A stretch of 64,000 bases of DNA, taken from NCBI GenBank assembly GCA_037349315.1, contig JBAIAC010000042.1:8928001-8992000 (forward strand), read 5' to 3'. The DNA is from Chelydra serpentina. Taxonomy: Eukaryota; Chordata; Testudines; Chelydridae. A model generated the notes under the pieces. The model saw nothing but the letters and a program-made list of their open reading frames with translations, did no database searches and was not told the DNA's origin. Shown here piece after piece: positions 33,256 through 44,354 of the stretch; the first letter of the stretch is position 1, and every line of letters begins with the position of its first letter. Position numbers and translations under genes: made by a program.

Positions 33256-33659
33256 CATCTGTTGTCTCTTGTTTCATACTAAATTTCTAAGACCCTTAGG
33301 GCAGGGACTGTCTTTTTGATCTGTGGGTAATGTCTGGGAGTAAGGCAGGGCAAAAGGGAGTCCTGATCAGAGTTCATGCAAGAAGTCTGATCACAGTGAG
33401 ATCCAATCCAAGGGGAAGGCACAGCAAGGGCGAGGCAGTAAGGCAGGGTCAGGTGAGATCAAGTAGCAACTAGCAAGGCAATGGCCTGTTGCACAGACAA
33501 GGCTAGTAGCAAAACAGGAAGTTTATATAGAGTCACCAGGCAATCAGGATCGAGACTATGTGGCCAATCAGGAAGTCATAGAACCCTGGCAGCTGGCCCA
33601 CCCAAGTCTGTGAGGTCCCAATCCCAGGCACTCCAGTGTGTTGGTGTAGCCCAGTGATA
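33256..33659. other. Unclassified sequence
   Basis: Moderately repetitive-looking sequence ('agcaaggcgaggcagtaaggcagg'). No gene or known element was recognised. Confidence 0.35.
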
Positions 33660-33840
33660 AAACTGTAATATGTCTCCTCCGGCTCTTTGCAACACACAAT
33701 ATTAAAACACTGTGATTTAATTATTAACCAATCTAAGTTATTAACCAATCTGGATACTTTTACTATGTTATTAACCAATTAAGTTAGCAACTTTCACCAA
33801 GTTATTAATTTATTTGCTTTGAGAAATATGTATATATATA
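33660..33840 (+). mobile_element. AT-rich repeat with 'TTATTAACCAATC' motif
   Basis: 'gcaacacacaatattaaaacactgtgatttaattattaaccaatc' recurs inverted at 36880-37020. They are therefore two copies of one interspersed repeat in opposite orientation. Confidence 0.55.
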
Positions 33841-34384
33841 AAACCACTGAGGTCTGAGTATCACTGGTGAAATTGGTGAAGCATCCCAGGGCTGCTTCCT
33901 GAAAACCCTGTGGGCCTGTATTCAAGATCAGAATTTAACAGTGTGCTTGTACAGCAATTAGTACGAGGGGATCCTGGTCTATGAATATGGCACCTAGGTG
34001 TTAGGACAATTATGTCCCCTTATAGTCATCTACTTTCTAAAGTAAACAATCTCAATTTTTTTTCTCAAAATCAATGGCATTAATTAATCAGGGAGTGAAA
34101 TACTATTCACAGCAAGGGTATCAGAATTTGGCCTATCTTTAAGGATGATAGATTGGCTGTGGATAGTGCATTTTCCCTGTCAGATTAATTCCACAACAAG
34201 TTCAAAGCCACTGGGAAAATATGCAAGTTGGATGTTTTTAAGCCATTATTAGATTGCTCAGCGCTGCTCGCTCCTTTAATTTCATAGTCTGGCAATGTCT
34301 CGATCCCACTTATTTTAAAATTAAAAATCTGTGAGCCTGATTCCTGCTTGTAAACATCTTCTGTTGTGGGACAGAAGGGGTCTC
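33841..34384. other. Gene-free stretch
   Basis: AT-rich, with no gene or clear repeat recognised. Confidence 0.4.
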
Positions 34385-34540
34385 GTATTAGATGCCAGGA
34401 TGAGATCTGTCTGGGGGCAGATTATCCTACCTCTGCTACAACAAAGCTCTGACATCTTCTGGAACGTTGTCAGAGACAGGATACTGGGCTAGATGGACGT
34501 TGGCACTGACCTGTCTGGCAATTCCTATGTTTCCCACATA
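34385..34540 (+). mobile_element. CR1 3' UTR fossil
   Basis: 'gacaggatactgggctagatggacgttggcactgacctgtctggcaattcctatgtt' follows the CR1 3' UTR pattern, as at 62790-62845. Confidence 0.6.
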
Positions 34541-34699
34541 CTATTCAATATGAATACGTGTAGCAGAATCTGCCCTATGTGTGCAGTGAACACAGAAATC
34601 ACCCACTGATGAAAGAACTACCTACACCGCAGTATCTTTCTTTGCGCCAGTCACTGAAAACAATGAATAAATGGCAGTGGCCATCAGACTTTATTCTTC

Positions 34700-34915
34700 A
34701 CTTTTTACTTTTCTAATTACTATTATTTATTTGTATTACTGTAGTGCCTAGGAGCCCCCGTCAAGGGCCAGGACCCCTTTGTGCCAGGCGCACAACAGAC
34801 AACAGATGGATACAGAAAGATAGACCCAGGAGTACAAGGAAACAGTGGTACAATGTTGGTCAGCGTGATCAGCAGTGTTCTTAGCACTCCAGCAGACCTA
34901 ACCACTATCAAGTTT
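34700..34915 (+). mobile_element. Old amniote interspersed repeat
   Basis: 'attattatttatttgtattactgtagtgcctaggagcccc' and 'ccaggacccctttgtgccagg' form a pattern seen again in pieces at 800, 15900 and 35960-36490. The family name is uncertain. Confidence 0.4.
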
Positions 34916-35150
34916 TTTTGCCAGCTTCAGTAATGAAAAATTGTGTTCAGATCAAAGCAACCTATTAAATATTTTAGTTCTCCTCCTGCCTTTAAGATTG
35001 TCTGCTGTATGAAACAATGTGAAAAGCACCTCGGCCCCGATTCAACAAATACTGAAGTTTAAGCATGCGAGAAATCTCAATTGACGTTAATGGGACTACT
35101 CGTGTTTACGTGTTTGGCTGCATGAATTAAAGCAGTGGTCCCCAAACTTT

Positions 35151-35304
35151 TTTCTTCTGCATAGTAAAGTTTCAAAGCTGTATTAAGTCAGTGTTCAGCT
35201 GTAAACTTTTGAAAGCCGTAACGGTTTGTTCAGAGTTATGAATGGTTCAGAGTTACAAACAACCTCCATTCCTGAGGTGTTCGTAACTCTGAGGTTTCAC
35301 TGTA
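35151..35304 (+). mobile_element. Mariner/Tc1-like MITE, 3' half
   Basis: It matches the right half of 36546-36879 ('ttcttctgcatagtaaagtttcaaagctg', 'cctccattcctgaggtgttcgtaactctgaggttt') and ends CACTGTA. Confidence 0.6.
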
Positions 35305-35309
35305 CTGAT

Positions 35310-35516
35310 AAAATCCCTAGTGTGTAGGCAGTTATACCAGCACAAAAGTGCTTATTCCAGTATCGTTTATTCCCCTTCTCATATGGGAATAAGCTATAAC
35401 AGCATAGGCACTTGTATATCAGTATTACTGCCTCCAGGCTAGGGAGGTTGTTCTGGTTTAACTACATCAGTATAGTTAAAGCGGTGCAACTTCCAGGTGT
35501 GTGTACAAGGCCTAAG
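35310..35516. mobile_element. MITE-like repeat
   Basis: 'ttataccagcac', 'gtgcttattccag', 'ttattcccc' and 'gggaataagctataac' form inverted pairs, and the end carries 'gtgtgtacaaggcct', like other GTCTACAC-type elements. Borders approximate. Confidence 0.4.
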
Positions 35517-35554
35517 GCTTTGAATCATGTGCCCCTTCCTGTGAAGTATCTGGT

Positions 35555-35625
35555 ATTGGCCACTGATGCAGACGGAAATCGATAGACCAGGTGTCTGACC
35601 CAGTATGGAAATTCCTGCGCGGTGC
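35555..35625 (+). mobile_element. CR1 3' UTR fossil
   Basis: 'ggtattggccactgatgcagacggaa' and 'gtctgacccagtatgg' follow the order of a CR1 3' end. Confidence 0.45.
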
Positions 35626-36010
35626 AATGCGATTTCTTTGCGCTCGCAGGAAATAGTTTCACCTAGAAAATAGGCGAAAGGAACAGGAAGTCACTTTGCA
35701 CCCAATAAAGAGGAGCCATTCTGAAATCTCTCGCTCCCACCACATGCGCTGCTTATTCCGTTTATTTAAAAAATAACTAGATCAATCAAAGCTAATTCTC
35801 ATAGTCAGTGAGACCTAAACACATGAATCTAGCTGTTCCTATAGGCCCCGCCACAGTAGTAGCTGAGTTTGTAAAAGCATGAGGATTTAACTTCTATACT
35901 TACAGGGGGCGGATCTGTGAATCCAGGCCAAACTATACTTATATTTCAGTAGCGCCACCTGAGACCAAGGCCCCATTGCACAAGGCTCTGTACACACAAA
36001 GACCGAGAGA
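35626..36010. other. Gene-free stretch ending in an old repeat
   Basis: No gene. From about 35960 the repeat 'ccccattgcacaaggctctgtacacac' runs into the target site of the next element and resumes after it at 36393 ('ttccctgccctacacagcttacaatctaag'). Confidence 0.45.
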
Positions 36011-36384
36011 CACAGGCGCCGACTTTCTCTGGCGCCGGTGGGAGCCCACGCCCAGCGTCGGGGGCGGGGCCCCGCTCCCGACGCCGGGCCCCGCCCCCGA
36101 CGCCGGGTGACGTTGCGGGGCCGTGCCCCCGACGCCGGGCCCCCGCCCCCAATGCCGGGTGACGTTGCGGGGCCCCACCCCCGACGCCACATCGTCCAGC
36201 GTCGGGGGCGGGGCCCCGCAACGTCTCCCTGTGCTAAGGTAAGATGGCGGCGGGCCCCGGGGTTGGCGGGGAGCTGGCCGCGGGTCCCGGGGATGGCGGG
36301 GAGCTGCCGGTGGGTGTGGAGCACCCACCAATTTTTCCCCGTGGGTGCTCCAGCCCCGGAGCACCCACGAAGTCGGCGCCTATG
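36011..36384. mobile_element. hAT-like MITE carrying a small CpG-rich island
   Basis: Ends CACAGGCGCCGACT and AGTCGGCGCCTATG are inverted. The target site CCGAGAGA is duplicated perfectly (36003-36010, 36385-36392). The interior (36030-36310) is very CpG-rich, with several 'gacgccgggccc' repeats, GC boxes (GGGGCGGGG) and AAGATGGCGGC at 36241-36251, the YY1 consensus. It is inserted in an older interspersed repeat. Confidence 0.85.
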
Positions 36385-36545
36385 CCGAGAGACATTCCCT
36401 GCCCTACACAGCTTACAATCTAAGTAGATAAAAGAACAAGGACCATCCCTATTTTACAGATGGGAACGGAGACACATAGAAACTAAATGCCAGATATTCA
36501 AAGAAGACTAAAGGAGCTGGGAACTGAGTGCCCGCTCTTCAAAGG

Positions 36546-36879
36546 TACAGGAGAACCTCAGAGTTACAAACACCAGAGTTCCAGTCTGACCAGTCAACCA
36601 CACATGACACCCCATTTGGAACCGGAAGTACGCAATCAGGCAGCAGTGGAGAAAAGACCCCCCCCCCAAAAGCAAATACAGTACAGTAATGTGTTAAATG
36701 TAAAAAATAATGTACTGAAAAAATAAAGGGAAAGCAGCATTTTTCTTCTGCATAGTAAAGTTTCAAAGCTGCCAAGTCAATGTTCAGTTGTAAACTTTTG
36801 AAAGAACAACCGTAACATTTTGTTCAGTTACGAACAACCTCCATTCCCGAGGTGTTCAGAGCTCTGAAGTTCTACTGTA
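36546..36879. mobile_element. Mariner/Tc1-like MITE, full copy
   Basis: Left end TACAGGAGAACCTCAGAGTT is mirrored by 'gctctgaagttctactgta' at the right. TA dinucleotides lie at both borders, as for mariner/Tc1 elements. It has no transposase ORF. Confidence 0.7.
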
Positions 36880-37030
36880 AAAACATCCTGATTGGTTAAT
36901 AACTTACATCGGTTAATAATTAAATCACAAAGTGTTTTAATATCATGCGCTGCAAAAAGTTGCCAGAGACACATTAACGAGCCACTTGTGGCTTGTAAGC
37001 CCCAGTCTCAGTATCATTATGCTAGCCCGT
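36880..37030 (-). mobile_element. AT-rich repeat, inverted copy
   Basis: 'gattggttaataacttacatcggttaataattaaatcacaaagtgttttaatat' is the reverse of 33680-33760. Confidence 0.55.
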
Positions 37031-37841
37031 TCTTCCTCTGGACTACACCTCCCAAAAATTACTCATCGACTTGCTTTATTGCAACCCGGTTTCTCACAAT
37101 TAGACCTGGAATGCAGGTTTTAGGGAGAGCTGACCACATGGCAAGTCGGAAGTGCAGGCAACAAACCATTTTTGAGTTAGAAACATTCAACTAAAAGTCG
37201 ACATTTCTAATCAGGTAGTTTATTTTGATGCTCTGGAATTCAAACAAGCCTTATAATGGGACCCGGAGTACAATCTAGGGTGGCAGCATGGTCTAGGCCA
37301 GTGTTTCTCAACCTTTTCAGGTTGGCAACCCAGACACAGGATGACGCTGGCCTTTGAGGGAGTAGGGGCCCGTGTGTCTCATCAGGGGACTCCTCTCTCT
37401 CATATGCAGGAGTACGCTAAGAATACGAGAGGCCCAATTCAGCTCTCTGTCATGAAGCTGCGCTCCCCCCAGATTGCAAAGCTGTTTTCAACTGGAGCAA
37501 ACACCAGGTCCAATACAGGTGTACGAAGAGGCAGTACAGGAAGAGCTCTTAATTTTCAGGTGTTCCGGGTGAAGACGGTATGTCCAGCGATGGTTAAGTT
37601 TGACTCCCAAGTATGTGACAGCTGGAAGGAATGACAGTGACTGTCCTAGACCATGGATCAAGAGGATCCCTAATCAGGCTTAAGAGAGGGCATGTGGGTG
37701 ATAGAGGTGTGAGAGACCTGATGAGTCAGACTGCAGGTCAGAGCTGTCAGAGATAAGGAGACTGAAGGAGGCCTCTGGGAAAAACCTGTCATTCCATCCA
37801 GCTGTCACATACTTGGGAATCTTACTCAACCATAGCCGGAC
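37031..37841. other. Gene-free stretch with a hAT end fragment
   Basis: At 37300-37330 'cagtgtttctcaaccttttcaggt' is a hAT-Charlie-like terminus. The remainder shows no gene; an ORF at 37341-37634 has no family features. Confidence 0.4.
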
Positions 37842-37990
37842 ATACCGGCCTTACTGTATAATACTGTATTTGCTTTTTTTTTTTTATCTCTGCTGCTGCT
37901 TGATTGAGTACTTCCGGTTCCAAATGAAGTGTGTGGATCACCGGTCAGTTCATAACTCTGGTGTTCATAACTCTGAGGTTCTACTGTGCT
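37842..37990 (+). mobile_element. Mariner/Tc1-like MITE, partial
   Basis: 'aatactgtatttgc', 'cttccggttccaaatg', 'gtcagttcataactctggtgttcataactctgaggttctactg' match the left half of 36546-36879 inverted. Confidence 0.55.
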
Positions 37991-38049
37991 TGCAAACTAA
38001 ACAAACCCATTCTTCACACAGCTGTAATCACAGTACATCAGTTAAGAAG

Positions 38050-38280
38050 TACTGGCCTAGTGGGTTGGGCACTGGGCTATTCCCAGAGCACCTGGGTGCT
38101 AGTCTCAGCCCTGCCACCGGTCTCCTGCATGTCCTTGGTCAAGTCACATCCTCTCTTTGTCTTAGCTGTGCAATGAGGATTTATAGGCTGTCCTCTCTGC
38201 ATCTGTTTTATTTAGATCATGAGTTCTTTGGGCCAGGGGCTGACTCTCTCTGTGCCTAGCAAAATGGAGCATCTATGTCA
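38050..38280 (+). mobile_element. MIR-type SINE
   Basis: 'gggttgggcactgggctattcccagagcacctgggt', 'ccttggtcaagtcac' and 'tagctgtgcaatgagga' give a near full-length MIR pattern. Confidence 0.6.
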
Positions 38281-38479
38281 ATTTGGGTACTATTGCGATG
38301 TTAATAATTGGCTCTGCAGAGGCTAACGTGTCCTGTGTAGAACTGGGCAAATTTTTCGGGGGACAAATAGTTTATTCAATGAAAAATGCCTGAAACTATT
38401 TACAAATGTGACACGAATCATTTCAGCTATTCACAAAACGAAGGAGCTGCTGCTGATCCCCCCCACCCGCCTACCTGCC

Positions 38480-38720
38480 ATGTTTAGCCCACTGGTTCAG
38501 ACACTCACTTTGGCTGTGGGAAATCAAGGTTCAATTTCCCCCTTTTTCCAGAGAAAGTATTGGAACAGGGGTCTCCTACTTCTTGGAAGCATGCTCTAGT
38601 TAGTGAGCTGCGGAATATTCCAAGGTGGGGCTCACTAGATCACTCCTTGGGCCAAAAAAAGACACCACGCAAGGCTATGAGTGGGTGGGGCACTTACCCA
38701 GGACATGAAAGACCCAGCTT
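38480..38720 (+). mobile_element. Probable tRNA-derived SINE
   Basis: 'tttagcccactggttcagacactcac' (A-box-like) and 'aggttcaatttcccc' (B-box-like) are spaced as in a tRNA-derived SINE. Similar sequence recurs at about 38680-38730. Decayed. Confidence 0.4.
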
Positions 38721-38878
38721 CAAATCCCTGCTGTGGAACATGTCCACAATGGGCTTTATTTTCAAGTCTCCAAAAGTTTTAGATCTGGTTTTGCCCGGAC
38801 CAAGTTTTTTTAAATATTTTTATTTCTTTTAGAACTGTCCCCACTCCGAAAACATTGATTATCCACCCACCCCCGCAG

Positions 38879-39860
38879 TCAGGGCTGCGGATTGCACCTC
38901 TCTGCCAGGTGCACTCTCCGATGTTTCACCAGGGCTGATTTCTGACTGAAGCTCCTCCCGCAGTCCGCGCACTGGCAGGGCCTCTCCCCGGTGTGGTTTC
39001 TCCGGTGAACCCCCAGATGCGACCTCTGCGCTAAGCCCTTCCTGCACTCAGGGCATGTGTAGGGCTTCTCGCCTGTGTGGATCCTGTGGTGCGTCACAAG
39101 GTCCGATCTGCAGCTGAAGCCTTAAAGGTCTTTCCCTGGTGTGCAGTCGCTGGTGGATGAGCAGGTCGGAGCTGCGGCTGAAGCTCTTCTTGCACTCCGG
39201 GCATTTGAAAGGCTTGTTCCCAGTGTGGATCCCCCGGTGGTGCAGGAGATTGGACCACACCTTGAACCCTTTCCCACACTGGGCGCAGCGGTAGGGTCTC
39301 TCCCGTGTGCACCTTCCGGTGAGCAAGGAGGCATGAGCTGACCACGAAGCCCTTCCCACAGTCAGGGCAGTGGTAGGGGCGCTCACCAGTGTGGGCCCGG
39401 CGATGCTGGACCAGGTATGTGTTGCGGGTGAAGTGCTTCTCGCAGTCAGGGCATTGATAGGGTCTCTCGCCCGTGTGGCTCCACTGGTGTTTCATGAGGT
39501 CGGAGCTCTGGGCGAAGGCTGTCCCGCACTCGGTGCACCAGTAGGGCTGCTCCCGGGTTTGCACCCGCCGGTGGTGGAAGAAGTTGGACCTCACCTTGAA
39601 GCCTTTCCCACAGTCGGGGCATGTGGGTTTTCTGGTGCTCTGTCAGGCTGGAGATCTGGCTGAAGCCCTTTCCGCACTTGGGACACTTGTAGGGTCGCTC
39701 GCCCGTGTGGGTCCTCTGGTGTTTGACGAGGGAGCAGCTGTAGCCGAAGCTCTTCCCGCACGCAGCACAGTGGTAGAGTCGCTCACCCGTGTGGGTCCTC
39801 TGATGCTGGACGATGTCCGAGCTATGGTGGAAGCTTTTCCCGCAGTCGGGGCAGGTGTTC
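38879..39860 (-). pseudogene. Unit 3: C2H2 zinc-finger pseudogene, about 12 fingers with three frame breaks
   Basis: On the minus strand finger modules run from [18 protein letters not shown] near 39855 to [18 protein letters not shown] and a TGA at 38879. Three lesions separate them. (1) Near 39620 the linker TGERPYK is deleted (about 20 nt), so the next finger continues in another frame. (2) Near 39300 two nucleotides are missing in 'acgggagagacc'. (3) Near 39125 about 19 nt covering the Cys pair of a finger is lost. Between breaks the fingers are well preserved ([33 protein letters not shown]), so inactivation is probably recent. No KRAB exon or exon-1 cassette was found upstream on this strand. 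Confidence 0.85.
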
Positions 39861-41596
39861 AGTGTTTGGAGAGGGAAGGACCCCATGCAGATCAGAGTAG
39901 GCGCTAAGAGAGTGTGAGAGAGCTGCAAACACCAAGCCCAGCTGAGAAAAGAACCTTCCTGACAGACCTGTCCCACATCCAAACCTATCCATGTTATCCC
40001 TCCCCTGCCCAGAGTGGACTGTATCCCTGGTGCCCTGGATCAGACCAGTGGGCCCATCTCACCTGGTACCTCCACATCCCGGCTGCACCTGAGCCCCCCA
40101 CCCCACCCCGGACATTCAGGGTCCAGAGTAATATTTCCCTTTAAGCGCCTGGGGTAAGTCCCTCCCACTGGTACAATTCCAGCACTGGACCCATTCCCCC
40201 CACTGGGTATATTTCATCCCAATTTGCTGAGAAAAGGAGCCAGCTGGGGAAGTGGAGAGAGACGTCTGTAGATATCTGGAGGGGCAAATTTTAGGATATT
40301 TCTCAAATCAGCTTCCCTCTCTCTGCCTCCCCCATATTAACTCCCCTTAGTGGAGTGTAAATTGCCCAGCAGATGAGGGGACCCCAGAAATGTTGGGGTG
40401 TGGTGCTGGATCTGAATGAAGTCCCCACAGCCCCTTCTATTCTCCCTCCCCCCCCACACACACACATATTGTCTCCCAAGAGGTGGCTCCTTTACACCCC
40501 ACTCCAGTGAATTCAATGGGGGGACACCAGAGCCCCATTTCAGCCCCACCAGCTTCCTCTGCTTCAGGGGTCTCTGTCTCCCCCAGTCCTGAAGGGGGGG
40601 TGGAGACATTCCCCAACCCATGTGACTCCATCACTCCTGTGTTTCCCTCCGGCTGCACCCAGGGGTGAGGGATGGAGCTGAGCCGTGGGTTGGGCTCCCC
40701 AGGATTGGGAATGGATCCCAGCTGAGCTTCCCCTGGTGCTAGGAGACTGGCGCTGCTTGGAGTGCTGGGCTGGGCCCCCGGGATGCAGCTGGGGTGTGAT
40801 CCCCCTCCAGAGGGGGTGTTGAGCCCCAAACAAGCTGGCCTGAGGGGGCAGCACTGTGTCGCCTCCACCCAAACTTGTTCACTGCCTACTCGCTTGGTGA
40901 GGGGGGCCTCCTGGGGCAACAGAGACCAGGCTGGGGGCAGGTGCCTGAGGGATGGGTCAAAAACAGGGAGAGAGGCCCCCTTAGGTGAGGGGCCTGAGCC
41001 AAGGTCCTATGGGCGATCACATGAGGGGGACATGAGGGAGGATCATGCCAGGGGCATGCGGCTAACACCAAGGACCTTTGAGGGATCCACACTGGGTGGC
41101 TGGAGGATGCGGTTCACACCACAGGGCAGCGATGCTTCTTGGTGTCTCATTCTCCTTTCTACCCACAGACATGGAGAGTCTGCGCTACCCGTCCTGTGTT
41201 TCTCAGTTGTTGCTCGCGCGCCGATCCTCACTCTTCAAAGTCACCTGCAAAGGGATGTTTTAACATTGAGTTTGTGCTTTTAAAAAAAAATTATGTATAA
41301 AGGAAATCTCAATTTTAAAAATCCACCTCCCCTGCTTTTTCTGAACTGGGCAATATCAGGACATCCAAATTAGACGCACCTGGGCTTTGCTGGAAGTTGG
41401 AGGCCTGAGACATGTGAACTGTGAGTTCTCACATATTTGCTGAAGAAGCAGTGTTGGATCACTAACAAAGACACGTTTTCTCCGAAATGTTCAGTTTTCA
41501 CTGGATTTGAATACAGTACAACAAACCCCAAATCTTCAATAACCATGAGTCAGGTCCTTCCCAAGATCATGAGATTACCTTGCAGATCATGAGAGC
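39861..41596. other. Gene-free stretch
   Basis: No KRAB exon for unit 3 was recognised on the minus strand. At 40035-40075 'ccctggatcagaccagtgggcccatct' resembles a CR1 3' end. The many ORFs at 40300-41280 are short and featureless. Confidence 0.45.
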
Positions 41597-41620
41597 TAGA
41601 TAGATAGATAGATAGATAGA
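41597..41620 (+). repeat. (TAGA)n microsatellite
   Basis: Six uninterrupted TAGA units. Confidence 0.95.
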
Positions 41621-41734
41621 TGGCTTTTTTTATTTGCCTTCTACATTTTGAACTTTTATGATACAATCTGGTCACATTTGCAAGCTTTCCTCTGCAACCA
41701 ACAAGGCAAGAAACTAACCAGCCATGAATAAATC

Positions 41735-41950
41735 TAGGTTGGAAATTGGAAGGTTTCTAACCATCAGAGAAGTGAAGTTCTGGAACAGACTCTTAATAGT
41801 CATAGTGGGGGCAAACAACCTAATTAGTACTAAAATGGAGTTTGATAAATTCATGAATGGGATTATATGATGGGATTGCCTGCGAGAGCAGAGGGACTGG
41901 ATTACTCATTGGCCCAGAATGGCCCTTCCAGTCCTATGTTTCCATATTTT
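41735..41950 (+). mobile_element. CR1 3' part
   Basis: 'ggttggaaattggaaggtttctaaccatcagagaagtgaagttctggaac', then 'tggcccttccagtcctatgtttc' is a CR1 3' UTR order. Confidence 0.6.
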
Positions 41951-42268
41951 TATAACTGAAAGCTGAGACTTTCATGGAATAACATGAATCCAGGTGCTGG
42001 GGCTTTCAGAAATTCACCAAAGATTGCAAGTCTCGTGATGCAATTGTGAGAGTTGGCAACATTGTAAAAAAGTTGTTAAAAACAAAGAAAAGATTCTGGT
42101 TTAGCCAGGTTCTTTTAATATTGATGGAATAAGTAATGTAGTATGTTAACCTTTTATTGTAACTTTGCCTTAATAAAAAGTTTTTTGGTTTTGTTTTTTA
42201 AAGGAAAGCGGTTAAATAATCTCAGGGTGATTTTATCCCTTTAGAGTCCAGGAACCCAGTGATATATG

Positions 42269-42290
42269 GTGTGTGTGTGTGTGTGTGTGT
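42269..42290 (+). repeat. (GT)n microsatellite
   Basis: Eleven uninterrupted GT units. Confidence 0.9.
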
Positions 42291-42964
42291 ACACATAGCA
42301 CAATGAGGTCCTAGTCCTGGTGGAAATGTGTGGATGCTTCCACAACAGAGCTTATAAATAAATAAATATATATTAAATAACAGAATTGCCAACTCTCGGG
42401 ATTTTAATCACCAGTCTTGTGATATTTGAGGTTTTCCTTAAAGTCCTAGCTCCTGGACTCCTGTGATCATGGGAAAATCTCTGCTTTTACTTAGAAAAGG
42501 GGATATGTTTCTTTTAAAAACAAACAAACATAAAAGCCCCCTAACCACACCAAAAACAACACCACCCATGCCAAAGAAACCTGGGAAACAGAACTCCTTA
42601 AAGGCTCCAAAAAGTAGAAAGCAAACCAAAGGAACCTCGATCTTTTCAAACCTCACCCTTTTAAGCCCATCTTGTGATTTTCCTGTGGTTTAGCTCGTGA
42701 TTTTTCCTGTGGCAACACTGGGTTCATAAAATCCTATTAACCCTTAACAGCCCGTCACTGGGCATGTGAAACAGGCAGCAGAGGGGAAGTTCTCGGTCAC
42801 GCCTTCCCTCATCACGAGGTAGGCAAGAGGACTGAGGAGCTGGGGCTGCAGCGAGGAGCGGGAACCAGGCTGAGCTTTCTCTGCTCTGCTGGGGGTTTGC
42901 TGGACCAGGCAGAGCCGGGGGGTCACTGAGCTGCAGACAGAGCCGCCTCCCCCTGGCTGGATGC

Positions 42965-43335
42965 TCGCTGAGCTGGGTGGGCCTCACTCCGCATCTTTAC
43001 TGGTTCGCCCCCCAGGCTGGATCAGGGCGGCTCCAGCCAGTGAGTGTTTCAGCTCGGCTTGGTATTGCGGGGGACAGGAAGGGGCTGGAGCAGCTGAGAG
43101 CAGTTGGGGCTCGTGTGGATGCTGGGGGGCGGGGGAGAGGCTGTGCGGCTCCTGCATGGGACTTGCTGCTTGTGAGCCCGGGCTGAGCCGCTGCTGCCCA
43201 GCGGGGTGTGTGCGGGCAGAGACCGGCACTTACCCCCTCTGTGCCCAGCCGGGGGGACTTTCTGCGGGGGCTGGACCCAGCCCCTGGGGCACCCCCGGGC
43301 TCTGCCGACACCAGCCCCGGAGCCGGAGCCTGCAG
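42965..43335 (+). promoter_or_regulatory. CpG-rich promoter and non-coding exon 1 of unit 4
   Basis: The stretch is CpG-rich. From about 43170 it matches the exon-1 cassettes of the other units: 'gtgagcccgggctgagccgctgctgc', 'gtgcccagccggggggactttctgcgg', 'gggctctgccgacaccagcccc', 'ccggagcctgcag' and donor GTGAGG at 43336. No ATG-initiated frame continues across the junction. No TATA box. Confidence 0.65.
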
Positions 43336-43682
43336 GTGAGGGGAGAGACCCGGGGGAAGGGCTGGGGCCGGGCAGGAAAGTGACTCTGCCCCAACGGCCC
43401 CTCCTCGCCCCAGCTCTGCTCCGGGGGGGTCTGCGAGTCCCAGCGCTGCTGCCCTCCCTGACCCCCCGCCCCGGCTCTGCTCCCCTGAGCGCCTGCAGGA
43501 GCCGAGCCAGCTCCGGGAGAGTCTCCCAGGCCGAGGGGAGAGGAGGGAGACGGGGGAGAGACCGGCAGGGGCAGCAGAATCCGGAAGGTTTTTCTGCAGG
43601 GATGGAGCTGGGGGGGGGGGGGGAATCGGGGTGCGAAATGGACTCAAGTCCCGTCTGAAACCTCCCCTTTCCCCCCCGACAG

Positions 43683-43768
43683 GCTGCAGAACAACAGGCA
43701 CTCACTCCGGATCGTCCCGTCCTCCTGCGGGCCAGGGCAGGGACATGGCTGGAGCGGAGCCGGCTCAG
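43683..43768 (+). CDS. Unit 4 exon 2 with the start codon
   Basis: Acceptor CCCCCCCGACAG ends at 43682 and donor GTAGGG begins at 43769. Within the exon ATG at 43745 opens MAGAEPAQ (24 nt, phase 0). This short leader followed by the KRAB box is the usual arrangement of KRAB-ZNF genes. The exon before the ATG is 5' UTR. No equivalent exon was found in units 1, 2 or 5. Confidence 0.75.
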
Positions 43769-44039
43769 GTAGGGGGGTTTCTCAGGGAGCTGCTGTGGGG
43801 TTGTGCTGCAGAGAGAGGGGCAGGAAATACACAGGGTAGGGCCGGGACGGGGAAGCAGGAATCTCCCCTCAGGTGGAATGAGACACGCCCCTGGGACAAA
43901 TTGGGGACAGAACTGCCACATTTGGAGCAGCATCTTTGTGGTTGTGAGCGTGCGTAGCAAGGGAGCTGTTTCAGATTTGGCCTCTCTCTGTCTAATAATA
44001 CTACGTTAATGCTGCTCCTTCCACCCCAGGCTTTCGCCT

Positions 44040-44165
44040 ACCCGGGAGCTAGGCTGGTTTTGTTATCCACGTTGTACTGATGAGGAAACTGAAGGACGGG
44101 GATGTGATGTAACTTTGCAGCCATGTCGCCCCGTTCTGCTCTAACCACTAGGCCACACCCCTGAT
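44040..44165 (-). mobile_element. MIR-type SINE, minus strand
   Basis: 'ttatccacgttgtactgatgaggaaactga' and 'ctctaaccactaggccacaccc' are the reversed 3' and head parts of a MIR. Confidence 0.5.
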
Positions 44166-44354
44166 TCCCACGTAGTCTCTCTGCGCTGCTGGTCCCCGTA
44201 ATGCGGGTGGGGTGTGTGTATGGAGTCGGCAGGGCCGGCCGGTCAAGACAAGGCTGGATTTGATCTTTCAGCATCAGAAGCATTTTCCACAGCCGCAGCT
44301 CTCTGATCTGACTTTCCGTACATTGCCAGGAGCTGGGACTGGACGACAGGGGAT

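Noticed and set aside
35887..36364. Possible genuine CpG-island promoter of a gene
   Set aside because: The CpG-rich block is fully contained in the mobile element, and no exon or gene was found nearby. It is listed as a finding about the element instead.
36038..36427. ORFs of about 130-145 codons in the GC-rich stretch
   Set aside because: They lie inside a MITE with exact target duplications and translate to Arg/Gly/Pro repeats.
42997..43960. Minus-strand ORFs of 234 and 303 codons
   Set aside because: They are antisense to the CpG-rich exon 1 and intron of unit 4. The composition is explained by GC content, with no family match.
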